Assembly: GCA_964571375.1 (NCBI GenBank)
Contig: CAZNBL010000037.1
Location: 1 to 12,776, forward strand
Direction: 5' to 3'
DNA length: 12,776 nt
Source: JAFTYR01 sp964571375
GTDB taxonomy: Bacteria; Pseudomonadota; Gammaproteobacteria; Burkholderiales; Burkholderiaceae_F
The notes beneath the pieces are model-generated. The model was not told the origin of the DNA, did no database searches, and saw only the letters and a program-made list of their open reading frames with translations. The translations under genes were made by a program, and so were the position numbers. Positions 7,071 through 12,776 of this stretch are shown here, piece after piece. Positions within the stretch are counted from its first letter, which is position 1; the number at the start of each line of letters is the position of its first letter.

Positions 7071-7110
7071 AAAAATACCGCTTCGGGGGATAGTCCCGAA
7101 GGATATTTTT
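7071..7110 (+). terminator. Hairpin resembling an intrinsic terminator downstream of uvrC
   Basis: CTTCGGG (7081-7087), loop of seven, CCCGAAG (7095-7101), with AAAAATA (7071-7077) and TATTTTT (7104-7110) able to extend the pairing as in A-tract/T-tract terminators. The interior mismatch (CCG against GA) weakens it. It lies only 44 bases before pgsA, so it may be a uvrC terminator or an attenuator in the pgsA leader. Confidence 0.6.
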
Positions 7111-7154
7111 AACGGCGGAGAAGTCCGTCGGATACAAATTTTAGATAGTCAGTT

Positions 7155-7754
7155 ATGGATACTGCGCAACAGAACAACAGACATTCTCTTAATGTGCCGA
7201 TGTGGCTGACATGGGGAAGAATTGCACTCATTCCGTTAGTGGTCGGAGTGTTTATGCTGCCCGAAAGCTTCCTGCCTCGTCACTCCCAGAACCTGCTCGG
7301 CTGTATCTTTTTCATTGTTGCTGCCGTAACTGATGCCTTGGACGGTTTTATTGCCCGACGTTTCGGTATGGGTACCGAACTCGGAGCCTTCCTTGACCCG
7401 GTCGCCGACAAACTCATGGTAAGCGCCGCACTGATCGTACTTTTAGCTTTCGGTCGCGTCGATATGTTTGTTGCGCTGATCATTATCGGTCGTGAAATCA
7501 CCGTAACGGCTCTCCGTGAATGGATGGCCAAGGTAGGTGAATCCGGCCGAGTCAAAGTCAACTGGATCGGAAAGATCAAAACGATTGCTCAAATGCTGGC
7601 GATTCCGCTTCTGTTGTATTACGAGCCGATTTACGGCTTGGATACTCCGATGATCGGATCCGTACTGATTTATGTTGCTGCACTGCTGACACTGTATTCG
7701 ATGTTTGTATATCTCAGAGCTGCAGCTCCGTATTTTGACAAGAATCCCAAATAA
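7155..7754 (+). CDS. pgsA: CDP-diacylglycerol-glycerol-3-phosphate 3-phosphatidyltransferase
   Basis: A 199-residue inner-membrane enzyme that makes phosphatidylglycerol phosphate from CDP-diacylglycerol and glycerol 3-phosphate, the committed step to phosphatidylglycerol and cardiolipin. The CDP-alcohol phosphotransferase motif D-x2-D-G-x2-A-R-x(9)-G-x3-D-x3-D is complete: D60, D63, G64, A67, R68, G78, D81, D85. Membrane helices lie before and after it; the N-terminal NVPMWLTWGRIALIPLVV matches the family's NxPxxLTxxRxxxxP opening. Length is typical (E. coli 182). ATG 7155 has no clear Shine-Dalgarno (upstream sequence TAGATAGTCAGTT), so translation may be modest. Position after uvrC is the common beta/gammaproteobacterial order. 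Related CDP-alcohol transferases such as PssA differ in flanking motifs, so PgsA is the best call. Confidence 0.95.
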   Translation: MDTAQQNNRHSLNVPMWLTWGRIALIPLVVGVFMLPESFLPRHSQNLLGCIFFIVAAVTDALDGFIARRFGMGTELGAFLDPVADKLMVSAALIVLLAFGRVDMFVALIIIGREITVTALREWMAKVGESGRVKVNWIGKIKTIAQMLAIPLLLYYEPIYGLDTPMIGSVLIYVAALLTLYSMFVYLRAAAPYFDKNPK

Positions 7755-7762
7755 CGACAGAT

Positions 7763-7790
7763 GCCGCGGGGGAAGTGTACCCTCAGCGGC
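7763..7790 (+). other. Hairpin between pgsA and the ABC transporter operon
   Basis: GCCGC (7763-7767) pairs with GCGGC (7786-7790), and GGG can pair with CCC inside, leaving a loop of about seven. It is followed by TTCACTTATTT rather than an uninterrupted T-tract. It may be a weak pgsA terminator or a leader structure of the ATPase gene, whose start is 24 bases on. No convincing promoter for the transporter operon was found in this 59-base gap, so readthrough from pgsA is possible. Confidence 0.35.
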
Positions 7791-7813
7791 TTCACTTATT
7801 TAATGAGATCGAG

Positions 7814-9334
7814 ATGACTCCAAGACTGCAATTGACAGACATTACCAAGAGGTACGGTTCTGTCACTGCCAACGACCACATTTCATTAGAGGTCAAGCCC
7901 GGTGAGATTCTTTCCATCCTGGGTGAAAACGGTGCCGGTAAGAGCACGTTGATGAAAATCATCTTCGGCTCTGTAGTTGCCGATGAGGGTTCCATCTATT
8001 TCGACGGTAAGAAGTGCGAAATTCTTACTCCGTCGGATGCGCGCAAGCTCGGTATTGCCATGGTGTTCCAGCACTTCGTGCTGTTCGAAACCCTGACCGC
8101 TAAGGAAAACATCCTTCTCGGCATGCCGCCGGAAACCGATCCGGTAGCCCTTACCAAGGAAATCGAAGAAAAGAGCAAGCGTTACGGTCTCGATATCGAT
8201 CCGAACGCCATCATCAACGATCTTTCTATGGGCGAGCGTCAGCGCGTCGAAATTATCCGTGCGCTTCTGACTTCTCCGAAGCTGCTGATTCTTGACGAAC
8301 CGACCTCCGTGCTTTCTCCGATCGCACTGAAGGCTCTGTTCAAGACATTGAAGCAGCTTGCCAAGGAAGGTGTTTCCATCATCTTCATTACTCATAAGCT
8401 CAACGAAATCCGCGAATTGTCCGACCGATGCACCGTGATCCGTTCCGGCCGCGTGGTCGACACTGTCAATCCGAAGGAACTCACTGAAAAAGAACTCGCC
8501 ACTCTCATGGTCGGCAGCGCACTGCCCGCCACGATTGAGCGTGAAGACGTTCCGGGAGGCGACGGTCTCAGCGTCGATTTCAAGGATGTGAAGGTCACAT
8601 TCAAGAGCCAGTACAACCTTAACGGCAAGATCGATGTACCGCTCGGTAAGATCGTGGGTGTTTCCGGTATTTCCGGTAACGGTCAGTCCGATCTTATGAA
8701 GGCTGTATCGGGCGAAGCTCTTCTTGATAAGAATGCCGTAAAGATTCTCGGTCAGTTTGCCGGCGATTTAAGCGTCAAGCACCGTCGTGCTCTCGGTATG
8801 CGTTACGTTCCCGAACAGCGTCTCGGTCACGCAACTGTTCCCGATATGTCGCTTGAATCCAACACTCTTCTGACAAGCAACCTGTTCCTGTCGAAGGGCT
8901 TTATGCGAAACAAGATGATCCGTCGTTTCGCCGAGCACATCGTTCGTGAATTCAAGGTGAAGACTGCCGATACGAAGTCTCATGCAGAGAGCCTCTCCGG
9001 CGGTAACCTTCAGAAGTTTATTGTCGGTCGCGAACTGACACACAACCCGAAGATTCTTGTGGTCAACCAGCCGACCTGGGGTGTTGACGTCGGTGCTGCC
9101 GCACTGATCCGCAACGCTCTTATCCGTCAGCGAAGCGGCGGTGCCGGTCTTCTGGTGATCAGTGAAGAAATTGACGAACTGTTTGAAATCTGTGACGAAA
9201 TCGTCGTTATGAGTCAAGGCTATATTTCTCCGCAGGTGAAGATTTCCGATATCACGGTCGATGAAGTCGGCCGCTGGATGTCCGGTCTCTGGCCCGACGG
9301 TCCTGAAGGCGCTCACACTAAGGAGGTGGTCTGA
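7814..9334 (+). CDS. ABC importer double ATPase, BMP-type nucleoside/purine transporter
   Basis: A 506-residue cytoplasmic ATPase with two fused nucleotide-binding domains, which powers the two permeases that follow. Domain 1 is intact: Walker A GENGAGKST (37-45), Q-loop Q86, signature LSMGERQR (137-144), Walker B LLILDEP (157-163), switch H194. Domain 2 (about 252-490) is altered: Walker A reads GISGNGQSD (285-293) with Gln where Lys is expected, the signature LSGGNLQ (394-400) is kept, Walker B ends VVNQPTWGVD with Gln in place of the catalytic Glu, and the switch His is replaced (ISEEIDE). This pattern is typical of the NupO/YufO-like family, so ATP hydrolysis is expected mainly in one site. 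ATG 7814 (MTPRLQLTDITKRYG) is preferred over GTG 7775, because homologues begin just before the first beta strand. The last codons contain the ribosome binding site of the next gene. Confidence 0.93.
   Translation: MTPRLQLTDITKRYGSVTANDHISLEVKPGEILSILGENGAGKSTLMKIIFGSVVADEGSIYFDGKKCEILTPSDARKLGIAMVFQHFVLFETLTAKENILLGMPPETDPVALTKEIEEKSKRYGLDIDPNAIINDLSMGERQRVEIIRALLTSPKLLILDEPTSVLSPIALKALFKTLKQLAKEGVSIIFITHKLNEIRELSDRCTVIRSGRVVDTVNPKELTEKELATLMVGSALPATIEREDVPGGDGLSVDFKDVKVTFKSQYNLNGKIDVPLGKIVGVSGISGNGQSDLMKAVSGEALLDKNAVKILGQFAGDLSVKHRRALGMRYVPEQRLGHATVPDMSLESNTLLTSNLFLSKGFMRNKMIRRFAEHIVREFKVKTADTKSHAESLSGGNLQKFIVGRELTHNPKILVVNQPTWGVDVGAAALIRNALIRQRSGGAGLLVISEEIDELFEICDEIVVMSQGYISPQVKISDITVDEVGRWMSGLWPDGPEGAHTKEVV
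9320..9327 (+). promoter_or_regulatory. Strong ribosome binding site inside the ATPase 3' end
   Basis: AAGGAGGT lies six bases before ATG 9334, in the codons for the last Lys-Glu-Val of the ATPase. Stop TGA (9332-9334) and start ATG (9334-9336) share one base, so translation is probably coupled. Confidence 0.9.
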
Positions 9335-10425
9335 TGCGTTTCCCGGTTGAAGTATTCAAGCGAAACAATCAGAGCAAGCTTCTGACAGCTCTTTCTCCGA
9401 TTCTCGCTGTTGTTCTTACCATCTGTGCCGGCTTCTTTATCTTTGCCGCCGTCGGTAAGAATCCGTTCTATTCCATGTATGTGTTCTGCATCGAACCGAT
9501 GCTGACACTGCGCAGTCTCGGTGAAATCGGCGTGAAGATGACGCCGCTCATCCTCTGTGCTCTCGGTCTGATTGTCTGTTACCGCGCCAATATTTGGAAT
9601 ATCGGTGCCGAAGGTCAGCTTATTATCGGTGCGCTCTGCGGCGGTACCGTTGCTCTCTGGGCCGGTCCCGAAACCAGCAACCTTTATATCGTGGTTGTCT
9701 TTATTGCCGCTATGATCGGCGGCGGTCTTTACGCTGCGATCTGTGCGCTCTTAAAGGACAGATGCAACGCCAACGAAATTCTGGTTTCGCTGATGTTCGT
9801 CTATATCGCCGAACTCTTCCTGTCCTGGGCCGTACAGTCTCCGCTGCGCGATCCTACCGGTCTCGGCTTCCCGCAGAGCCCGCTGTTTGAAGCAGCCGCC
9901 ACTTTGCCGATCATGATCTCCGGTACCCGTATGCACTGGGGCGGCGTACTCGTTCTGATTGCGCTTTTCATTGTTTGGCTGATGATGACAAAGATGTTCG
10001 TGGGCTTCCAGCTCCGAGTTGCCGGTATGGCTCCGAAGGCTGCGACTTACGCCGGCTTCTCCAGCCGTAAGATGCTCTTCTTCACATTTGTCTTCTCCGG
10101 CGCTCTTGCCGGTCTTGCCGGTGTGATCGAAGTTACCGGCCCGATCGGTCAGCTCACTCCGAAGATTTCCCCGGGATACGGCTTTGCTGCGATTATCGTT
10201 GCATTCGTTGCCCGCCTTAAGCCGCTCGCAACCGTACCCGCTGCTTTTGTGATGGCTCTTTTCTACATCGGCGGTGAACTTGCTCAGTTCCGTATCGGCA
10301 CACCGGCAAGTATGACCGGTGTGTTCCAGGGTCTTCTGCTGTTCTTTATTCTGCTTTGTGATTCGTTTGTGGTCTACCGTCTTAAGTGGGTGGGCTTCTC
10401 AGCTGCTAAGAAGGAGGTCGCATAA
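9334..10425 (+). CDS. ABC transporter permease 1, BPD_transp_2 family
   Basis: A 363-residue inner-membrane permease with roughly 9-10 hydrophobic segments, one half of the channel of the BMP-type importer (family PF02653, nucleoside and simple-sugar permeases). After a short cytoplasmic N terminus the first helix spans about 17-40. Family landmarks are GVKMTPLILCALGLIVCYRA (66-85), NIWNIGAEGQLIIGAL (86-101), NANEILVSLMFVYIA (145-159), QLRVAGMAPKAATYAG (226-241; the cytoplasmic loop that probably contacts the ATPase) and GYGFAAIIVAFVARL (281-295). It is the longer of the two permeases, as is usual for the first one in these operons. It overlaps the ATPase and the second permease by one base each. 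Its last codons (Lys-Lys-Glu-Val-Ala) again carry AAGGAGGT for the next gene. Confidence 0.93.
   Translation: MRFPVEVFKRNNQSKLLTALSPILAVVLTICAGFFIFAAVGKNPFYSMYVFCIEPMLTLRSLGEIGVKMTPLILCALGLIVCYRANIWNIGAEGQLIIGALCGGTVALWAGPETSNLYIVVVFIAAMIGGGLYAAICALLKDRCNANEILVSLMFVYIAELFLSWAVQSPLRDPTGLGFPQSPLFEAAATLPIMISGTRMHWGGVLVLIALFIVWLMMTKMFVGFQLRVAGMAPKAATYAGFSSRKMLFFTFVFSGALAGLAGVIEVTGPIGQLTPKISPGYGFAAIIVAFVARLKPLATVPAAFVMALFYIGGELAQFRIGTPASMTGVFQGLLLFFILLCDSFVVYRLKWVGFSAAKKEVA
10411..10418 (+). promoter_or_regulatory. Strong ribosome binding site inside the permease 1 3' end
   Basis: AAGGAGGT is six bases before ATG 10425. Stop TAA (10423-10425) and start ATG (10425-10427) overlap by one base. The arrangement is identical to the previous junction. 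Confidence 0.9.
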
Positions 10426-11342
10426 TGGAAGTACTGGCTTCTCTTATTGCTACGACGATGAATGCCGGTACACCGTTGCTGCTTGCCGCACTCGGTGTAT
10501 TGGTGGCAGAACGCTCCGGCGTTCTGAACCTCGGTGTCGAAGGTCAGATGCTGATGGGTGCGATTACCGGTTATATCGCTACAGTTGAAACAGGCAGCTT
10601 TACTGTCGGTTTCATCGTTGCGATGCTGGTTTCCGTTGCACTTTCCATGATTTTTGCCGCTTTCGCTGTAGGCCTTCGCGCCAACCAGCAGGCCAGCGGT
10701 CTTGCAATGGCTATTTTCGGCAGCGGTCTTTCCGCCTATATCGGTATTCCTTATCAGAGTGCTGTTCTTCCTGAAAGAATGGCCGACGGTATCCCGTTCC
10801 TCTGCGATATTCCTGTGATCGGTCCGGCTCTCTTCAGCCAGCACATCCTGGTTTACGTTGCTCTTCTGATGATTCCGGCTATTTCCTGGTTCCTCTTTAA
10901 GACACGTGCCGGTCTTGTGCTCCGCGGTACAGGCGAGTCTCCGGAATCTGCCAACGCTCTCGGTTATTCCGTTCCGGGTATTCGTTGCGCTGCTCTCGCT
11001 TTCAGCGGTGCCTGCATCGGTGTCGCCGGTGCCTATCTCTCCCTGATCTACACCCCGATCTGGGTTGAAGGCATGGTCGCAGGCCGCGGCTGGATTGCTC
11101 TGGCTCTCGTCACATTCGGTACATGGCGTCCGGGCCGAGTCTTCTTCGGCGCATATCTCTTCGGCGGCATGACTATGCTTCAGATGAATCTGCAGTCGAT
11201 CGGCGTTTCGATTCCGACACAGATTATTTCGATGGCTCCGTATGCGGCAACCATCATTGTGTTGGCACTGATGTCGCGTAATCCGACATGGATCCGACTC
11301 AATATGCCGGCATCTCTGGGCAAACCGTTTATTCCGCATTAA
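10425..11342 (+). CDS. ABC transporter permease 2, BPD_transp_2 family
   Basis: A 305-residue inner-membrane permease, the partner of permease 1 in the heterodimeric channel. It has about eight hydrophobic segments. Family landmarks are the opening TTMNAGTPLLLAALGVLVAE (10-29), RSGVLNLGVEGQMLMGAITG (30-49), the cytoplasmic loop TRAGLVLRGTGESPESANAL (160-179) and GRGWIALALVTFGTWRPGRV (220-239). These match the second permease of BMP-type (NupP/NupQ-like) systems. Start ATG 10425 is fixed by the ribosome binding site at 10411-10418. It is the last gene before an intrinsic terminator eight bases or so after the stop, which separates it from the binding-protein gene. Confidence 0.93.
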   Translation: MEVLASLIATTMNAGTPLLLAALGVLVAERSGVLNLGVEGQMLMGAITGYIATVETGSFTVGFIVAMLVSVALSMIFAAFAVGLRANQQASGLAMAIFGSGLSAYIGIPYQSAVLPERMADGIPFLCDIPVIGPALFSQHILVYVALLMIPAISWFLFKTRAGLVLRGTGESPESANALGYSVPGIRCAALAFSGACIGVAGAYLSLIYTPIWVEGMVAGRGWIALALVTFGTWRPGRVFFGAYLFGGMTMLQMNLQSIGVSIPTQIISMAPYAATIIVLALMSRNPTWIRLNMPASLGKPFIPH

Positions 11343-11348
11343 CGCGCT

Positions 11349-11378
11349 AAGGGCAGGAACGTAAATTCCTGCCCTTTT
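11349..11378 (+). terminator. Intrinsic terminator between permease 2 and the binding-protein gene
   Basis: AAGGGCAGGAA (11349-11359), loop CGTAAA, TTCCTGCCCTT (11366-11376): an 11-bp perfect stem ending in four T (11375-11378). The T-tract is short, so some readthrough into the binding-protein gene is possible. Confidence 0.85.
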
Positions 11379-11382
11379 CGCT

Positions 11383-11388
11383 TACAAT
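11383..11388 (+). promoter_or_regulatory. Candidate -10 box for the binding-protein gene
   Basis: TACAAT, five of six to the -10 consensus, 38 bases before the TTG start and immediately after the terminator. At 17-base spacing the -35 (11360-11365, in the terminator loop) is poor, so an activator or another start may be involved. Confidence 0.35.
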
Positions 11389-11416
11389 ACTGCAACGTTT
11401 TCTACCCATCCTATTT

Positions 11417-11422
11417 GGAGGT
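11417..11422 (+). promoter_or_regulatory. Ribosome binding site deciding the TTG start
   Basis: GGAGGT, five bases from GGAGG to TTG 11427. There is no ATG or GTG in frame nearby, and a later start would remove the signal peptide. Confidence 0.8.
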
Positions 11423-11426
11423 TGTT

Positions 11427-12563
11427 TTGAGAGCTTCTTTTAAGTTCCTTACATGTGTTGCCGCTCTGGCCAGCTGCTTTGCACTGACTGCTTGCGACGA
11501 CAAATCTTCTTCCGCTGAGCCCGCAAAGAAAGCAGATGCACCGGCAGCCAAGGCCGATGAACCGCTGAAGGTGGGCTTTGTTTATGTAGCTCCTGTGGCT
11601 GACGTCGGTTATACCAAGCAGCACGACGTAGGTCGTCTCTACATGCTTGACCAGATCGGCGCCGACAAGGTTAAGACAACTTTCGTTGAAAGCGTTCCCG
11701 AAACAGCTGACGCAGAACGTGTTATCCGTCAGATGGTCAACGACGGCAACAAGATTATCTTCGGCACAAGCTTCGGCTACATGAACTACATGCAGAAGAT
11801 CGCCAAAGAATATCCGGACGTTAAGTTTGCTCATGCAACCGGCTACAAGACAGCTCCGAACATGACAACTTACAACGTTCGTTTCTACGAAGGCCGTTAT
11901 CTCGCAGGTATGCTTGCCGGCGGTACAACTAAGACCAATATCATCGGTTACGTTGCTCCGTTTGCTATTCCTGAAGTTCTTCAGGGCATCAACTCCTTCA
12001 CACTCGGTGCACGCAGCATCAACCCGAACGTTGAAGTCCGTGTTGTCTGGGCCAACGCCTGGTACGATCCTCCCAAGGATACCGACTCTGCCAAGACACT
12101 TCTCGGTCAGGGCGCCGACATCCTTACTCAGCACACTAATACAGGTGCTGTAGCCAGCGCAGCCGAAGCTGCCGGCAAGATGGTCATTCCGTACAACAGC
12201 AACATGAAGGCTCTTGCTCCGAATGCTCAGATCGCCGCTCTGGTTACCAACTGGGGTCCGTATTACGCAGAAAAGGTCAAGCAGTACCAGGAAGGCAAGT
12301 GGGACAACACTCCGATCTGGGGCCACATGAAGGACGGCTATATCACTCTTGAAGACGTCAGCAGCAAGGTTGATCCTGAACTCGTCAAGAAGATGGAAGC
12401 CGTTAAGGAAAAAATGTTCAAGGGCGAATTCGAACCGTTCGAAGGTCCGATCGTTACTAATGACGGCAAGGAAATCATCAAGGCCGGTCAGAAGCTGAAC
12501 GATCAGGAACTGTCCACTATGAACTACTACGTTCAGGGTGTTGTCGGTAAGGTTCCTAACTAA
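11427..12563 (+). CDS. BMP-family substrate-binding lipoprotein of the ABC importer
   Basis: A 378-residue binding protein of the BMP/PnrA family (PF02608), whose members bind purine nucleosides or related compounds and deliver them to the permeases. A lipoprotein signal peptide is clear: basic start, hydrophobic core, lipobox LTAC with Cys23 as the lipidated residue. A flexible Ala/Lys/Pro linker (about 24-47) follows. The ligand fold begins VGFVYVAPVADVGYTKQHD (49-67); other family stretches are FGTSFGYMNYM, FYEGRYLAGMLAG (153-165), ILTQHTNTGAV (232-242) and VTNWGPYYAEKV (273-284). I chose TTG 11427 because GGAGGT (11417-11422) sits just before it and the signal peptide starts correctly; the TTG at 11415 overlaps that site. 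The gene lies after a terminator, so it may be transcribed separately and at a higher level than the permeases. Ligand identity is inferred from the family only. Confidence 0.93.
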   Translation: MRASFKFLTCVAALASCFALTACDDKSSSAEPAKKADAPAAKADEPLKVGFVYVAPVADVGYTKQHDVGRLYMLDQIGADKVKTTFVESVPETADAERVIRQMVNDGNKIIFGTSFGYMNYMQKIAKEYPDVKFAHATGYKTAPNMTTYNVRFYEGRYLAGMLAGGTTKTNIIGYVAPFAIPEVLQGINSFTLGARSINPNVEVRVVWANAWYDPPKDTDSAKTLLGQGADILTQHTNTGAVASAAEAAGKMVIPYNSNMKALAPNAQIAALVTNWGPYYAEKVKQYQEGKWDNTPIWGHMKDGYITLEDVSSKVDPELVKKMEAVKEKMFKGEFEPFEGPIVTNDGKEIIKAGQKLNDQELSTMNYYVQGVVGKVPN

Positions 12564-12592
12564 TCCGACGCGATAAAGCCTGTTTAAAGAAG

Positions 12593-12624
12593 GGGAGTTT
12601 GCAGAGATGCAAACTCCCTTTTTT
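12593..12624 (+). terminator. Intrinsic terminator of the binding-protein gene
   Basis: GGGAGTTTGC (12593-12602), loop AGAGAT, GCAAACTCCC (12609-12618) and six T (12619-12624). Perfect 10-bp stem, 29 bases after the stop. Confidence 0.95.
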
Positions 12625-12652
12625 GCTATCCGGCGGTCTTTTTGAGACAGTT

Positions 12653-12682
12653 TTGAATGAATTACAATTTATTACATCTAAT
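12653..12682 (+). promoter_or_regulatory. Candidate promoter in the AT-rich end region
   Basis: TTGAAT (12653-12658, four of six), 18-base spacer, TCTAAT (12677-12682, five of six). The -10 box coincides with the centre of the nested inverted repeat at 12662-12697, as expected for a repressed promoter of a gene to the right of the window. Confidence 0.35.
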
Positions 12683-12697
12683 GTAAAAATATTGTAA
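12662..12697. promoter_or_regulatory. Nested inverted repeat of four TTACA/TGTAA half-sites (candidate operator)
   Basis: Outer arms TTACAAT (12662-12668) and ATTGTAA (12691-12697) enclose an inner pair TTACAT (12672-12677) and ATGTAA (12681-12686). Half-site starts at 12662, 12672, 12682 and 12693 are 10, 10 and 11 bases apart, so they face the same side of the helix. A fifth TGTAA is at 12724-12728. There is no T-tract typical of a terminator. No regulator could be assigned. Confidence 0.5.
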
Positions 12698-12727
12698 CTG
12701 TATGATTGGACAAAGAAAAATGCTGTA

Positions 12728-12758
12728 AATGAGATTGATTCGGATTAAATTTCTCATT
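12728..12758. repeat. Inverted repeat at the right edge
   Basis: AATGAGA (12728-12734) and TCTCATT (12752-12758), 7 bp each with 17 bases between. It overlaps a 15-codon open frame (ATG 12729 to TGA 12776) that lacks a ribosome binding site. Role unknown. Confidence 0.35.
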
Positions 12759-12776
12759 AAGACGCTTGACGAGTGA

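Noticed and set aside
7111..7135. Small hairpin before pgsA (CGGA/TCCG)
   Set aside because: Only about four uninterrupted base pairs; too weak to call a structure.
10374..11339. 321-codon minus-strand frame opposite permease 2
   Set aside because: Low-complexity polar translation with many Cys/His/Arg, no ribosome binding site, complete overlap with a well-supported permease.
11382..12326. 314-codon minus-strand frame opposite the binding-protein gene
   Set aside because: Shadow of a strongly codon-biased gene; no family resemblance and no own signals.
12729..12776. 15-codon open frame ATG...TGA ending at the last base
   Set aside because: No ribosome binding site and too short to support as a gene; mentioned only in connection with the inverted repeat.

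Overview
The window looks like ordinary chromosomal DNA from a betaproteobacterium, most likely a Burkholderiales and perhaps a gut-type Sutterellaceae member. This placement is inference. It rests on an EF-P with arginine at position 32 beside its rhamnosyltransferase EarP, the order uvrC then pgsA, Gram-negative membrane and lipoprotein features, and moderate base composition. No rRNA, tRNA, CRISPR array, insertion sequence or phage gene was recognised, and I do not see a clearly new multi-gene system.

Left part (1-3150). The C-terminal 103 residues of a staphylococcal-nuclease-like protein end in a membrane segment. An AEC-family transporter follows. A perfect 14-bp hairpin terminator separates it from a convergent NhaC-type Na+/H+ antiporter. 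The 232-bp gap upstream of the antiporter holds a nested inverted repeat and the terminator of efp.

Middle (3151-7754). earP and efp lie on the minus strand and form a functional pair: EarP rhamnosylates Arg32 of EF-P, which helps ribosomes through polyproline stretches. uvrC (nucleotide excision repair) is divergent from earP and is followed by pgsA (phosphatidylglycerol phosphate synthesis). The gaps hold weak promoter candidates and a terminator.

Right part (7755-12563). A complete BMP-type ABC importer, probably for nucleosides or purines, is laid out as double ATPase, permease, permease, intrinsic terminator, lipoprotein binding protein. The first three genes are translationally coupled: each junction has the same AAGGAGGT, six-base gap and one-base stop/start overlap. 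The binding protein has its own strong ribosome binding site and a TTG start, and could be expressed separately because a terminator precedes it.

End (12564-12776). After the binding-protein terminator comes an AT-rich stretch with four TTACA/TGTAA half-sites spaced about one helical turn apart, over a promoter-like sequence. This looks like an operator for a gene beyond the window and is the least explained part of the sequence.
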